DNA of 64,000 nucleotides from Rhododendron vialii (taxonomy: Eukaryota > Streptophyta > Magnoliopsida > Ericales > Ericaceae). Below the pieces are notes generated by a model. That model was not told where the DNA came from, did not search any database, and was given only the letters and a program-made list of their open reading frames with translations. The stretch is from contig NC_080564.1 in assembly GCF_030253575.1 (NCBI RefSeq), positions 5,810,501-5,874,500 of the forward strand, in the 5' to 3' direction. The position numbers and the translations under genes were made by a program. This document shows, piece by piece, positions 46,322 to 58,949 of this stretch (its first letter is position 1; every line of letters starts with the position of its first letter).

Positions 46322-47180
46322 TCTGATCTGCTCCCGCGACCTTTCCTCTGGTAGGGTTTGAATCGCCTTCCTCTCGCCACAGCTTTGGGGAGGGGACTAA
46401 TAACAGGGGAGGGGTCTTGCCCATTAAGCGGAGGATAATATTCCAATAATTTCAAAGAAGTTCAAATATCATTACACATATCATGGATATTAATACATTT
46501 TCACAACTATCAATTTATCTTTCTCGGATAGCAATACATCTTTTATCTATTATTTTCCGTCCTCAGGGCGGAGGTTAGCATTTTCCACAAAGAAATTACT
46601 TGGGTATGTTGTTTTTAGTTTTTAGGGCAACTATGGGGTTATTTTGGTAATTTTAACTTTTAGTCCGGAGCCCCCTTAATTTTTCTGCTACGTGATTAGT
46701 TTGGAATACCACTTGTACATGCCACATGATAATATGAGACTTTTGAATAATTACTCCTATCCCACGCCCCCATGGGACTATATTATCCGCTCAAAAATGA
46801 TTACTATTCCGGTTGGAATAATTAGTCCGGATATAAAAACTTACACAAGCACCAACTAAAATGGATGGCGGGTTTGATAGTTGAATCTACATCTAATCCC
46901 CCAGCCAAACAGGGCCCAAGTGTATTATTGTGTTTGGGACCCACAAGCGCTTTGTTGATAAAAAGGCGTACGTAACTGATAACTCCTTCCAAAAGAAAAT
47001 CCGCGTTTAGATAACAAAAAAAAAGCCTAGAATCATCCACTGGAAACGGCAAAACCAAAACTGGAAAGAGGTAGGAATTGGGAAAGACTTGTCTTCCTTC
47101 CCAAGCCAAGAAGAAACCATATATATATATACACGCATACGCGAGCTGTGGTGGAATTGGCGAATCACAAATTCTGAGAT
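45880..47180. other. Intergenic before the SAP12-like gene
   Basis: No gene seen. Contains the fold-back at 46029-46283 and a GA run at 46290-46318. Confidence 0.45.
46029..46283. mobile_element. Fold-back MITE with a CT microsatellite core
   Basis: Arms GAAATTTTTCGGTGCCGGGTGGGTAG and CTACCCACCTAATACTGAAAAATTC are inverse. A CT run at 46146-46182 sits in the loop, so the microsatellite may have moved with the element. Confidence 0.55.
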
Positions 47181-47184
47181 TTCA

Positions 47185-47221
47185 GAGAGAGAGAGAGAGA
47201 GAGAGAAAGAGAAGCAGCGGA

Positions 47222-47265
<44 letters not shown>
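47185..47265. repeat. GA microsatellite in 5' leader of SAP12-like gene
   Basis: Two GA blocks split by AAGAGAAGCAGCGGAACC. The second runs straight into the start codon at 47266, so repeat length sets the leader length. Confidence 0.9.
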
Positions 47266-47270
<5 letters not shown>

Positions 47271-48132
47271 AGGCGGAACAGAAGCTTTTCCGGATTTGGG
47301 AGCCCATTGTCAAGACCCTGAATGCAATCAACTCGATTTCCTCCCCTTTAAGTGCGACTCATGTCGAAAGGTAAATAATAATACTAAAAAAAAGAACCTC
47401 AAATAATTCGATTCTGTTTCTTCAATTCTACTTAATTCTCAAATCATGCGCTCTAATTCCGCATGTTAATTTTGTGTTCAACTTATTGGGTTTTTGAAGC
47501 ATGATTCGTTTTGATTAGCCAATTCGTTGATATGACGAATGTATGGTTCGGTATTTTTTCTTGCTTAATTTTTTTTTCGTGGAACCGTAAGTTGGTTTGG
47601 GTCATATCCACAATAGAATTTCAATTCGATTTAATTGATTCGATATGCAACGCAGGTATTTTGTTTGGACCACAGATCATACGAATCGCACAACTGCCCG
47701 AAATCCGACCACAGAAACAGAAAAGTACAAGTCTGCAAAACCTGTTCGACGTCGATCGAAACAACCGGCCGCTACAAAGACGACGAGAAGGCACTATTAG
47801 ACAGGCACGAGAAATCAGGGGACTGCGACCCGAAGAAGAAGAAGAAGCCAACATGCGCCGTGAGGCGGTGCAGGGACGTGTTGAGCCTTTCGAACACGAG
47901 TGTCTGCAAGAGTTGCCAAATCAAGGTTTGTTTGAAGCACCGCTTCCCCGCTGACCACAGCTGCAAGCCGAATTCCTCCGCTGTGACTGCCAGCGCTTCT
48001 GATAGCAAGTTTTTGATTGCTTTAGCAAAGAGAAACGTTAATGGCGGTGGCAATGATTGCGCAAAGGAAGGTCGTGGCGGCACGGGGGTGGCAGCATCTC
48101 CGCCTAGTACTCCGTCTGTCAAAGCCTGTTAA
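47266..48132 (+). CDS. SAP12: Two-AN1 zinc-finger stress-associated protein
   Basis: Exons 47266-47370 and 47656-48132 give 193 residues. The first AN1 finger spans the intron: CQDPEC, CDSC, then [19 protein letters not shown] linker ([32 protein letters not shown]) leads to a second AN1 finger, [28 protein letters not shown] Gly/Ser-rich tail ends SVKAC. The GTEAFPDLG start and two-finger layout match plant SAP12; SAP proteins act in abiotic stress responses, often as ubiquitin-linked or redox-sensitive regulators. The ATG chosen follows the GA run and starts the conserved N-terminus. A truncated copy lies 3 kb upstream on the same strand. Confidence 0.92.
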
Positions 48133-48429
48133 ACATCGTTATTATGCTTGTAGTTATGGATAACGGTGGCTGCTGCTGGTTTTTTTTTCTTTTTCATTTC
48201 ATATATAATTGAATGTTGGACCAATTTAATCGGATACCGAATATGTGTGACCATTTTGATGAATTGTTCTTATTGACTCATAATCTTGATTGTAAGGATA
48301 GAAAGACATCACTCTAAGGGTCTAGTCGGTAGAACCGGTAAACCAGAGCTGGTTAGATGCGTGGGGCAGAGCTTGTAGTACCCCCTTTTCTTTTCTTTTT
48401 CCTTTTTTTTTAATAAGTAGTACCCATTT

Positions 48430-48715
48430 TCTTGATCCAGCCTTTTCTTCGGTTCGGTATTGTGAATCACCTACTAAAAAAAGGGGCAGGCCTGCACGCC
48501 CTATTATTGCAGGCGGTGGACTCTTTCAGTAGGGAAGGGAAGAAGGGGCCCAAGCACAGCAGATGCGGTACACTTGAGTGGCAAAGGAAAGCGAGACCTT
48601 ACCTCTTTTTCCAGGCCTGTTCGAACATACAGTTCCCGCGGAAGATCAAGTTGGTGAGCCGTGTGATGGGAAACCTTCACGCATGGTTCGTAGGGGATTG
48701 GGAGATGCTGCCAGG
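48430..48715 (+). other. Probable mitochondrial DNA insertion with group II intron domain V
   Basis: 48656-48689 reads GAGCCGTGTGATGG, GAAA, then CTTCACGCATGGTTC. This folds as group II domain V: lower stem with an AGC triad, GAAA tetraloop and 2-nt bulge. The GC-rich upstream text, with GCGAGACCTTACC, is like plant mitochondrial nad introns. The truncated paralogous locus (45660-45722) lacks this DNA. No target duplication seen. Confidence 0.6.
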
Positions 48716-49038
48716 GTGCTTGGGAGCTATGCTGAGTGCATCTGGACCGTTCAAATATGTTTTTAGGGATCCAGATTAAAAACAAACTTTTCCAAGAAAG
48801 AGACGGTCGAGATGCACTCGGCACCGTTGTCAAGCGGGTACCTGCTTGGCAGGGTCCCCAGGTCCGAAAGACAGAGCCGATACAAAGATCCTTTCTGTAC
48901 CCTCCTTCAGACCGAGTGTTGACAAGGATTTACAAACAAGAACCCGCTAGCAAGAACCCAGTTCTTAGGTATAGGGAAGACCCATATCAGAATACATACA
49001 AGTGATGATTAAATAAGTGAATTCATTACACCAGAGCA

Positions 49039-52023
49039 CTACATATTTGCTGTGGATTCTCTGACGCCTTCCAAGGAAATGGTCTGCACCATGAAAACAG
49101 AGATGACCGGTAACAATGCAATCAAGATATAACGCAAAGAAAAATCAAGTTCGGAAGCAAGATCCGTCTCTCTCCCTTCTCTCCAGCACATCGAAGCTTA
49201 ACATGAATGCATCTATTATAAGGCTGAAGAAATCTATTCAAATCTTCTTCCCTGAGTCATCAGCCTTCCTAATGAGGAGTATGTAGATGTACAAGGGCTA
49301 TTGTCACATCTTAGAACATAATAATAGCTTGTTTGACGAATTTCCATTTGACCGAAAAAGAAGAAGCAGCAGCTTGTTTGGCATTGTACTCAAGAGAAAA
49401 TTTTAAACCGGACTTCATGTCTCTATGTAAGGAACAAAAAGAAAACAAAGGAAAGAGGAAATCAAAGGCAAGGACAAGTTGTGACCTGTTCCTGGCCAGC
49501 AAAGTCATTTTCAGGGGTGAGGAATAGCATACAGTGACACTCCTTCCTGCCGTGCCAAGGAACTCACACAATTAGAACACAAGTGACAGGTTAAAGAATC
49601 AAGCGACGACAGGGATTATTAAGTCGACCTTTCAATCAGTGAGGATACTATGAAAACTGTTTAAAGAAACATGTAGAAACCAAAATTCCACATGTAAAAG
49701 AGAATAATGGCTTCATAAATTCCTGCGAATTGAGGACCATATTCAAGTCCACCAAAAGTTCGTTTTCCACATCACAAAACTCTCTGTAGTTATTACTGAG
49801 AATAATAATCGTCATCACAATAAGAACCATCTTAATTCTCTATAACAAAAGCCTGGCAATAAGATTCCTCTTTTCTAAAGAGAAGAAATAATCGAGCTCC
49901 AAATTCAGTCAGACTACGGCGGAATGCAATAGTTGGCAGCCAAAGCACCAAAGACTGACAAGGAAAAAACCATGATGAGAGTACTCGCTACCTCTACGAC
50001 ATCATAAAACTATTTCCACACCACTAATCCCAACTCATATATTTTGCCAAGTGGAAGCACTTCATTGAGAAAGCCAAACTAAGAAGACCAAAAGAGGTCC
50101 TCGCAAATCATTATGTCACAGATTCCACCTTCCAGAAAGATAAAAGTTTCTGATGAAATAACGTTACATGCCTACCACACAAGAAGCAGATTCCACCTTC
50201 CAAAAATAAAAGTTTCTGATGAAATTACGTTACATGCCTGCCATGCAAGAAGGAATACGTACTATCAGAAGGTGACATATTTTAGACTAATTATATCAAC
50301 CTCTCTCTCATGGGAACACATGGACAGTTCCAAAATCCTTGCCCAGCCTCAGCAGCTTTATCATCATAGTGCCTGAAACAAAAAGAACTTAGTGTAGGAA
50401 ATTCTAAATGAGAAGAAGAAAAGACTACCTTTGATATTTGGAAGAAATTCTTCCACGAAAGATGATAAAAAGGTCAGTGTTGTTTACCTACAAGGGCAAA
50501 GTGGTGCTCCCAATGAATCTTTATGGTCAGCAAGTCCCTGTTTGTTTACCAAGTTGAGTATCTTTCAAATAACTACTTGGGTTTAAGAAAGTGATGTGAT
50601 GTTTTCAAAGATATATTGGAGGAAAGAAAATAAATGATTTTCAATTTCTTTCTATTAATTTACCGATCAAGAATCTGACAGATGAGATCCACAAATCATA
50701 GTACAAAGGAAGAACAATGGCTCTTAACACATGATGTCACACATGTATGAATTCATCAGCTCTGAATCCTGATTTGCTTGAGATGTCATTGCACCATCCA
50801 GCATAATAGACTTTGCATTAAATCTAATTCGATGCACACATATCCAAAATATTACAAAAAAATTCTGCAGATTTTATTAGACTACATAGAACAACTACCA
50901 ACTACATCAAATTACCGCAATTGTTGTCCAATTAAACTGACGAGAATTGACATTTACCCATGTAATCTATCACTCCTTGATCACAACTATTCACTAGTTC
51001 ATTGAAACCTCAGACAGTCAGACCATTAACTGCTCCAGCTTTATCAAGAGTAAAGATAGAACTATAAGGTCCAAAACCCTCCCAAAACTGATGCTCGTAT
51101 AATTTCAAATTCTGATTCATTTACAACTCGCACTTGCATTTCCCTACTGAAAACTTGATTAAGTTCAATGCAGTAGGTGCCAAGATTACATCTTTGGCTT
51201 TCAAGAGCATCAGCTTAGGAGGAGAATTAGAAGAAAATGAACCATATCCAATTACATTAGATTGTTTACCCACTTTCAACAGCTTGCTAGAACATTGATG
51301 ACGCTGCACAAACCTATGTACAGATACAAAGCACCTTATAAAGCTACCAAGCTAGTTCCTGTAGCAAAGATATCAGTTTGTGTACAGTAGCCTGAACTAA
51401 TCCTAATTCCTGCACATGGCATCTCTGGCTCTGCAATGCCTTATGCCCCATACTACTACAAGGAATTATGCTTTTTGATCTGTGAATATTGGTCAGTAAC
51501 TCTACCAAAGAATTGAAGACTAACTAACTATGTTTGATATTTGGTGTTTGCCAAAGAGGCTCAGAGAGATAGGGCTTGAAGATTTTGAAGCTTTCAATTT
51601 AGCACAATAGTCACGCAAGGGTGGGTTACCCAGAGAAGTCATACCCTAAGATAGCTTAGCCAACTCCTCTCTTAAGTCTTAACTACCAAATTCCAACAAC
51701 AGTCACGCAAGGGTGGGTTACCCAGAGAAGCCATACCCTAAGAAAGCTTACCCAACTCCTCGCTTAAATCCCAAATTCCAAGAAAGGAAGACAGACAACC
51801 CCAGCAAATTGTGCATAATTGACGAGGAAAGATTTTCTAAAAGCCAGAGGTTTCTTTGTGTTAAGAATGGGGACTTCTTGGTGTTTTCCGGAATTCTGAC
51901 TTGGAGGATTTAGGGTTTTTCACTAGGTCAGTCTTTTGGCAAATTTGGGCTAAAACCCTGCCGCTGTTGCCCCTGACCAATTGCTGTAGAAGCATAGAAA
52001 AAAATTCGAGGGGGAAAAGCAAG

Positions 52024-52075
<52 letters not shown>

Positions 52076-54244
52076 CATCGGCTCAAATATGTGCCGTGGC
52101 TAGATTTAGGCTTACACAGTTGAGAAGCAAAGGGACAACTGAAGAGGACGAAGCTAAATAAAGAAAGGCTCGAGACAGAGCGTTCAAGGACTGAATGGCT
52201 CTTGAAGGCGCTGGCTAATGAAGGACATCCTGGCAAAAGAAATAGGGGCAGTGTAAATAAATGGAATGCAAGAGATCAGTTATCGATTAAGCGCCCAACT
52301 CATTTGTTGCTGGAGTTGTGAAAGCTAAGTACAACACCTGTTCAAGTTTTCTGGAAGCTGATTCGCGTGCTTAAGCCTTTAAGCTTTGAAATCTACGTGG
52401 GAAACATATGTTACAAGCCCTAGCAATAGCATATAACGTACTGTAATGGGGAAAGGGTCAGGATCAATCAGGACAGATGGATTCTGCGGCCTTTGAGTCT
52501 ATGACTTTCGATTAATCTCGTCTCCTTTTGTATTATACTTTAAGGTGAGTGAACTCATTGAGCTTCAGATTGCACTGCCTGCTGATAGCCTAGTCAACTA
52601 TTTTTCCGTAAGTGGCTTTCCTTCGTCTGTTCTGCCTACCATCTACCTATTGGCATTCAACAACACAAAAATAGCAGCGCTTCCACTTCCAATGATTCTG
52701 CCATTGAAACACTCAGGAAGGTGCTGCGGGATCTTAGGATCCCTAATAAAGTCCAAATTTCCGCATGAACAGTTGGCGCATGACTGTCAAGCGTCATATA
52801 ATACAATCAGCAATATAAATCAACCGGCGTCTTTGTGGTATACATCACTTGCTACCAGTGAAATACACAAGTAAACAGTGTTCTAAAACAAGGATTAATT
52901 GGCGATTAATTGCTGGGGGGCCTATCCGATTAGGTCCGACTAACAATTAATCGCTGATTACTAATTAACATGCACCAATTAATCCGATTAATCGCTCGAA
53001 GGTGACCGACCGTCCGACTAGCGCCTAGCGGCTTTTAGAACATTGCAAGTAAATTGCTATTACTTACTCTGATTCTCAATTGCCCAAATGTTGAAGTATC
53101 GGTTGCGTAGATTAAAATAAAAAGTAAAGTACCGACAATCCAACATACCTTGATAACAACAGAAGTGACTCCTTTGTCGACACAAAAGTACGTTCCCGAC
53201 TTTACGAGCATACTGCTCCGAGAACTTCCTCATTATTACGGTGCAACAGACTTCTCCGACGGTTCCACTGAAAAGCAAAGTTTGAAATAACCCAAAAAAA
53301 AAAAAAATTCTTCTGAAATGATAATTTTGTCCAGGTCCAGTTCTTCAAACCCCTAAGTTTAGAAAAGCCCTAACTTTAGAGTAACCCTAATTTCATAACA
53401 GAGGATGTTTTTGGAAAATTATAGCAAACTGTTTTGTATTAAAATACAGAAATGTAAGGAAGAAATAGAAAATGGGGAAGATTAGTTGGAAAAAATAAGT
53501 GATTTCACATGTTTCGGATCAAGCGTTTTTTACCTCTTCAAGTTTCATTCAATTTTGTTGGACAAGTGCAACAATCGGATTCAATTTTGTAGAGAGACTG
53601 AGAGAGATGGGAGTCGCAGACAGTGGTCCCCGGCGTCAGTGGTGATGGTGGTCGGCGGTGTCGACGGTGGGAGGTGAAAATGGGATCGATGATGGGAGTA
53701 AAAGTGAGTCAACTCAGGAGGGTGTTGGGTTTGGAACTGAGTTAGTAAAATTGGGTCAAAATTTCCGGCAAGATGGTGAAATTTTGAATTGGAAAATAGA
53801 AGAGGTGAGGCCCATTGCTGCACCATGTCAGTTGCTACATAGGTGGTGTACATATGGTGTACACCACCGGTGTACCCATAGCACTTTTGCTTTGGCTTTG
53901 GCGCACCTCATTATGACCAACCTCACCTTCCACTTGCGGGATCAGAGCGACTCACCCCAAACCAGTTATTAGCGCCCAAGAGGTTTCGGTTTCGAACTTG
54001 AGACCTAAGGAGTTAGGAGGAACCAAACCTTAAGTCCCAATCCTTGATCACTACGCTAACCCCACGGGTTAACGTAGGGCTAGTTGGATGGTAAAATCGA
54101 ATTTTTGAAATGGAGAGGGTTTGTCGTAATGTCGGGGGCTATACCTTTTGCTAATATTATGCGGCGGTGGCGGAGGCGAGGAGGGGGAACGACGGAGGAA
54201 ATGGCAGCGCCGCCGCAAGAGGTTGAAGCCTGAAGTGAGCTCAT
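49039..54244 (-). CDS. FTRC: Ferredoxin-thioredoxin reductase catalytic chain, exon 2 disrupted
   Basis: Chloroplast 4Fe-4S enzyme that passes electrons from ferredoxin to thioredoxins. Minus-strand exons: 54244-54145 (MSSLQASTSCGG, plastid transit peptide, ending RRIILAK), 53267-53149, 50537-50488 (GLADHKDSLGAPLCPCR), 50372-50301 (HYDDKAAEAGQGFWNCPCVP), 49546-49486 (KECHCMLFLTPENDFAG), 49083-49039 (TISLEGVRESTANM, stop). All splice sites are GT/AG and phases agree. The Cys pairs CPC, CPC and CHC for cluster and active-site disulfide are present. Exon 2 reads VEPSEKSV, then an apparent 5-bp insertion gives two stops; IMRKFSEQYARK follows in a second frame, then an apparent 1-bp insertion returns to SGTYFCVDKGVTSVVIK. 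The net change is +6. It is either a young pseudogene or a sequence error. Confidence 0.88.
50540..53145. other. Large FTRC intron 2 with repeats
   Basis: About 2.6 kb. Holds a 92-bp tandem duplication from 51611 (GTCACGCAAGGGTGGGTTAC, again at 51703), a GA run at 52026-52072 and a hAT MITE at 52876. The 110-codon frame at 52545 has no recognisable similarity. Confidence 0.6.
52876..53045. mobile_element. hAT MITE in FTRC intron 2
   Basis: 170 bp between exact CAAGTAAA repeats (52868-52875, 53046-53053). Ends CAGTGTTCTAAAA and TTTTAGAACATTG. An 8-bp duplication is typical of hAT. Confidence 0.88.
53830..54076 (-). mobile_element. tRNA-derived SINE in FTRC intron 1
   Basis: The minus strand has GGGGTTAGCGTAGTGATCAAG (A box) and TCAAGTTCGAAACC (B box). 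Left end not exact. Confidence 0.6.
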
Positions 54245-54715
54245 GGTGGCGATTCGATATTAGTACCAAATTCGATACGCGGTATTTATGGTGTTTACGG
54301 TATTTTTGGGTGAAGACGAAATTTTTGTGAGGCGGTGCCCGCCACTCGTTTGGAAAAATAACGGCCGACGGTGAGAAGAAGAAAATACAGAACCACTATT
54401 CCTCGGGGTAGTAAGCGTTTATTCATTTCGTTAATTGTTTTGTTAGGAGATCCTGCAAAAGTTTAACTTAAATAGGAGATATTGGTAAGCGTTTAATTTA
54501 AAAGTTCAATTTTTTGTTTAAGAATTTTAAAGAAAGTAAATAAAATCCTAGATGAAGGACTGATCGAGATCAGATTGAACTGGATTTTGTTACGGCCACC
54601 TAGAAAATGAATCTAGAGAAACTGAACAATTTTGATCGGCAAAGTGATATACGAAATGAGTATGCCCTCGCCGAGAATAAACAAAATTGCTCTCTTATTC
54701 CTGGATTCAGTAATA

Positions 54716-54905
54716 TTCTCTCCGTCTCTATATAAATGTCCGGACTAAAAATTTAGGCCTTCAGAAATATGCTCTCTTTTTTTCAAAAAATTTGAACCTT
54801 TGCCTGAAGGCATTTTTTTCAAATTTTTTGAACCAAAAAAATAAATATATTTAAAGGTCTAAATTTTCGGACCGGACATTTACGTAAGAATAGCCGAAGG
54901 GGGAG
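54716..54905. mobile_element. Stowaway-like MITE
   Basis: TA at both sides; ends TTCTCTCCGTCTCTATATAA and GCCGAAGGGGGAG. Arms share AAATGTCCGG and CCGGACATTT. 54250-54710, upstream of FTRC, holds nothing else recognised. Confidence 0.7.
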
Positions 54906-55045
54906 TATTACGAACAGGATTGGACTTTGATTAAAGAAAAGATGGTAATCCACATCAACCTTCCTTAAGGTTTCTTATAAGTACACTACACTGGCCCCCC
55001 CAACCATTCAAGTAATACAGCAGTTTCCCTTGAATGCGAATAACG

Positions 55046-55492
55046 CATAGTTATGGATACCGTTTCGTTCCGGTCTCAATACCGGCCGGTACCGGATTTG
55101 CATCCCCCTGCGCACGAATAACCCGTGACGAGCACCCGGTTAATTGGTTTCCGAATCAGTTTTTCCAAATTGCCTTCGGCCACGGCACATTTTTCCGAGC
55201 GCGCGAGACCTCTTATTGGGTTCTCATTCACAAGTTCACTAGTGAGCAAAGTCATTTAAAGTGGAAAAGAGTTTTGTAACTAAGCAATGTGGGACTAGAG
55301 AATCTCTAGTAGAGATATTTCATGATGAATTGTATGATATGGGGGATTTTTTTGAATTATAATTACATATAATTATTATATATATTGTAGTTGCGGTAAA
55401 TCCGAAACGGTACCCGGTACCTGATCGGTACCGGTACGTACCGTACCAGTAGGAAAACCGATACCCTGTCCGAAACGGTATTCAGAACTATG
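55046..55492. mobile_element. hAT-like MITE with CCGGTACCGG-rich arms
   Basis: 447 bp between GAATAACG (55038-55045) and GAATAATG (55493-55500). Ends CATAGTTATGGATACCG and CGGTATTCAGAACTATG. Confidence 0.75.
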
Positions 55493-55499
55493 GAATAAT

Positions 55500-55571
55500 G
55501 TTGATCAGTCATATTCACTCCTTTAGTCTTTCGTTGATCAGTTATATCCACTCCTTTAGTCTTTCGTTAGC
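55500..55571. repeat. 35-bp tandem duplication
   Basis: TTGATCAGT(C/T)ATAT(T/C)CACTCC followed by TTTAGTCTTTCG occurs twice in a row. Confidence 0.8.
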
Positions 55572-55619
55572 TTTACGGATTCTAAGTTAACGACCTTAAA
55601 AAAAAATTGTGTAGTTCCC

Positions 55620-56045
55620 TTTTTTTTTTTTTTTTTGACAAGTCGAAATTGATTACAAGAGATCAAACAGGTTTATCCTTCATAAGGAGGGATTCGAGTC
55701 CAGGCGGAATACAACCTGAAATGACACTATAAGGTCTATCTATACAATTAGCCACACTGTTTTGCTCCCTAGGAACCCAAACCAAAATCCAACTCAAATG
55801 ATAAGCCCAGATCTTGATGTCTTCCACCATAGCTATTATCTCCCATGGGCAATGCTCCACCTTGCTATTGAGACAATTAATCAGCACTTGACAATCCGAT
55901 TCAAACACTGCTTTAACAATTCCCAAATCCTTAGCCATCCCACAGGCTATACGCAAAGCCCAAGCTTCTGTTACCAACGCTGAAGATGCCACAATTCTGC
56001 CTGCTCTATAGTATTGCATCACTCCACCGCTATCTCGGGCTAAAC
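55620..56045 (-). mobile_element. LINE 3' end with RNase H domain
   Basis: The minus-strand frame has ARDSGGV, SALVTEAWALRIACGMAKDL, FESDCQVLINCLN and WVPREQNSVANCI, the RNase H domain (RVT_3) ending plant L1 LINE polymerases, with the acidic E and D in place. A T18 run at the left is the poly(A) tail on this strand. Confidence 0.78.
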
Positions 56046-56570
56046 AGCCAAAGGCAGCTTAGTTGCCTTTGGCTGTTCCTAATGACTTTTGGGACTAAAT
56101 TAGTTGGGGAGTAAATTGATTTGATTGTAACTTTAATTTTTTGGGACCGAAGAAATTTATTCGCGTAAGGGCAAAATGGGAGTTTTCACAAAGTTAAAAA
56201 GGTCATTAACTTGGAATTTACAAATTTTATAAGAATGGTGCGGAGTTTGGGTTTGTTTATCTGAATGGGACTAAATTCTATACACGTACAGCTTAAAACT
56301 AGGTGCTTGCGCATGTCCAATTAAAAAGTGACACATCACCATTAATTGAGAAAATGAAGAAAATTTATTACAGGCGCTATTTTGAGCTGAACCTACCTTC
56401 CAATTATACAGGTTCTCGTAACAATATTGTGAACTAAACCTGCTAATTTGAACGAAACTTGGTTAGTTTTATAAGTTTACTAGTGCTAGTGCATGTCTAT
56501 GCCTGAAAGCACGGTGCAACACATGTCCGTGTCTGAAGGGACGGCGCAACGCTTTCTAAACACAATCTAA

Positions 56571-57930
56571 ATGATTTTTTTTTTTTTTGATTGGCAAAAG
56601 ATGAAATTTTATTAAAAATGGGGAAAGGGGGAAGGGAATCCAACAAAAAATTGGATGAACATCACAAGGTCAAAAGCCCAAAACACCTGAGGGTCTACTG
56701 GGTCCTCAACGAAAAAAGGAACAATAAAGCCCAACCCATACCCAAAATAAACAATGAAAGCCCCAAACACCCAAACCTGGGCCGGTCCACCCAAACCAAT
56801 CCCCAAACCCTAACTACACCACCCTAACTACACCAGCCACAATTGCCGTACAAAATACCAGAAAAACAACCTCGCCATTAAGTCGAGCCAACCTCTCTCA
56901 GATGTAGAGGCCGGCGGCTAGATCTGACCTATGAAAATGAGAACCAAAACAATTAGGGTCAAGGGACACCAAAACCACCACCGAATCTGCCAAACCCAAA
57001 TTTCCAGCAGCCATGATCATCACCAGCAGCAGCAATCCAACACGACGGACTGACAGCCCCTCGCCCGATTGAGAACTCCGAACAGCCGCCGGCCGGACTT
57101 CGGCACACAAAGACGACAAGAGATCCCAGCCATGGGGGCTGCATCCACCTCGCCAACACCAAATTGAAATCATCACCGATCACCACCGCCATCTTCACCG
57201 ATCATTTTTTAAAATATGAAAGGAAACCAAATCTAACACCGACCACCACCAGGATCCTAGCCACTACCAGCCATCCGAAAACCACCAACACTACCCCCAT
57301 CAAGCCGCACACCACAACCAGCAGAAAACCCATCTACCAGGCTACGAGACAGAGACCAAATTGGACGAAAGACCACTGCCAAGGCAGCGATCCGAAAGCC
57401 TCCGTGATCATCCGTCTCGATCCACCCAAAAAAGCTCTGGCATCACCAACAGGCAATACCCTAACACAACTAACCCAAAAAACGCTTGCCGTGGAACCAC
57501 CACTGCCGTTAGGCCCGACCAAAACCACCCAAGGATGAGAACCGGTGAGTGGCCACACAAACCTAGCCACCTCCTGCCGCCAATCGGACCACGCCGTTAG
57601 ACGAACCAGATGCTCCCAGATGTAGCAACCAGCAGCCCAAAATCAGCGACCAATGAGGGAGACAGAGCATGGAGGGAGATGGCAGAAAAACGGGAAGACG
57701 ACAGCGGCAAGAGAAGACCCTAGGCGGCGAAACCCGGGAAGGAGACGACGGCCCTAGCCTCCATCGATTGGAACCTGCAAAAAGAGAAAACGAAACAGAG
57801 GAAGAGGAAGAGAACAAGAAAAGGAAAGGAGTAGATCCCTCCCCTCCTGCCACCGGAAAATGGGGGGGAGGGGAAGGAGGGGGTGGGATATTAAACACCG
57901 ATTGTTTTTGTTTCAAAAAAAAAAAAAACC
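56571..57930 (-). mobile_element. Likely retroposon, minus strand
   Basis: T13 at the left edge (poly(A) on the minus strand) after ATTTTTAATAAAATTTCATC; the body is GC-rich with several open but unconserved frames, like a LINE 5' leader joined to a 3' end. No recognised protein domain. Confidence 0.4.
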
Positions 57931-57999
57931 ACATTTTTGAATTTTTTGGATACAAATAGTTGTTTTAACTCCATCTCATATGGGTGAATTCTGTGTATA

Positions 58000-58531
58000 T
58001 GTATCTCTCACCGCATATGAGAAGAGATTACAAAAAACCATTAAATGAAAATGTACCCATTGGATATAAGTCAAGGTAGAAACTTGAAAATCTTTGATTT
58101 AGTTTCTCTTTGTAATGTTCAAAATTTAAAAATAGCACTGAGAATGTGGAAGGTTGGTTTTCTTTTTGTTTGTTTGTTTTTTTTTTTTTTTGGGGGTGGG
58201 GGGAGAATCACAGAGGACTACAATGTAAATGAATCTAAAATTAATGCAAAATTGCAAAATCAAACCTTGACCCAAAGTTAAACAATCCCGTGATAGATTA
58301 TATTGGACAATGGTGGGAGCTTTGCAAATAGAAATAGCCATTTAAATTGAGAAAAAAAATGGAGTCAACCTAATTTCAAATCGGCTGTGATTGAGAGTGT
58401 GTGTGTGTAGAGAGAAGGAGGAGTCATTAATCTACCCTTAGATTTGTGACCAAAATTGATCTAAGAGAGTATTCATTTTCGAAGAAAATTACAGGGCTGA
58501 GGAGGGGTGTCGGCTTTGGGAGTGGAGAGCT

Positions 58532-58562
<31 letters not shown>

Positions 58563-58621
58563 GAGAGATCTCAATTTTGAATGCAAAATCTGATTAGTGG
58601 CAATTGTGCAATTACCACTAT

Positions 58622-58662
<41 letters not shown>

Positions 58663-58930
58663 CCGTAAGATTTATGGGGCAAATTAATGTTTAGGATTTA
58701 TGTAGGACATAAGATTCAAAAACTGTTCTCCCTTATTTTGTAAGATTCAAAAATTGTTCTCCTTTATTATGTATATATTTCAAATAACTTAAGTATTTTT
58801 AGTTGCGGTTAAATTAAAAACAAAAACAATTATAACATAATCTTGCAAAACTTTTTGCCCCTCAAGAAGTGCACAAAATTAGTTTAATTCAAGGAAATGT
58901 CTTATCTGTAGTCCAGGATTTGGCTGTGGA
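58000..58930. other. No gene seen; GA microsatellites
   Basis: GA runs at 58533-58558 and 58626-58656 and AT-rich sequence. Confidence 0.5.
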
Positions 58931-58949
58931 CTGAAGAGGCGCAGTTTAA

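Noticed and set aside
47078-47374. RE/ER-repeat frames over the GA run
   Set aside because: Microsatellite translation; the correct frame begins at the ATG at 47266.
52545-52874. 110-codon frame in FTRC intron 2
   Set aside because: No recognisable motif, and it lies within an intron of another gene.
53060-53278. Minus-strand 72-codon frame as a separate gene
   Set aside because: It is FTRC exon 2 read in the frame that fits only its middle part.
55663-56022. RNase H-like frame as a host gene
   Set aside because: It ends at a poly(A) tail and matches the LINE RVT_3 end.
56898-57959. Several GC-rich frames on both strands
   Set aside because: No conserved motif; they lie in a likely retroposon.
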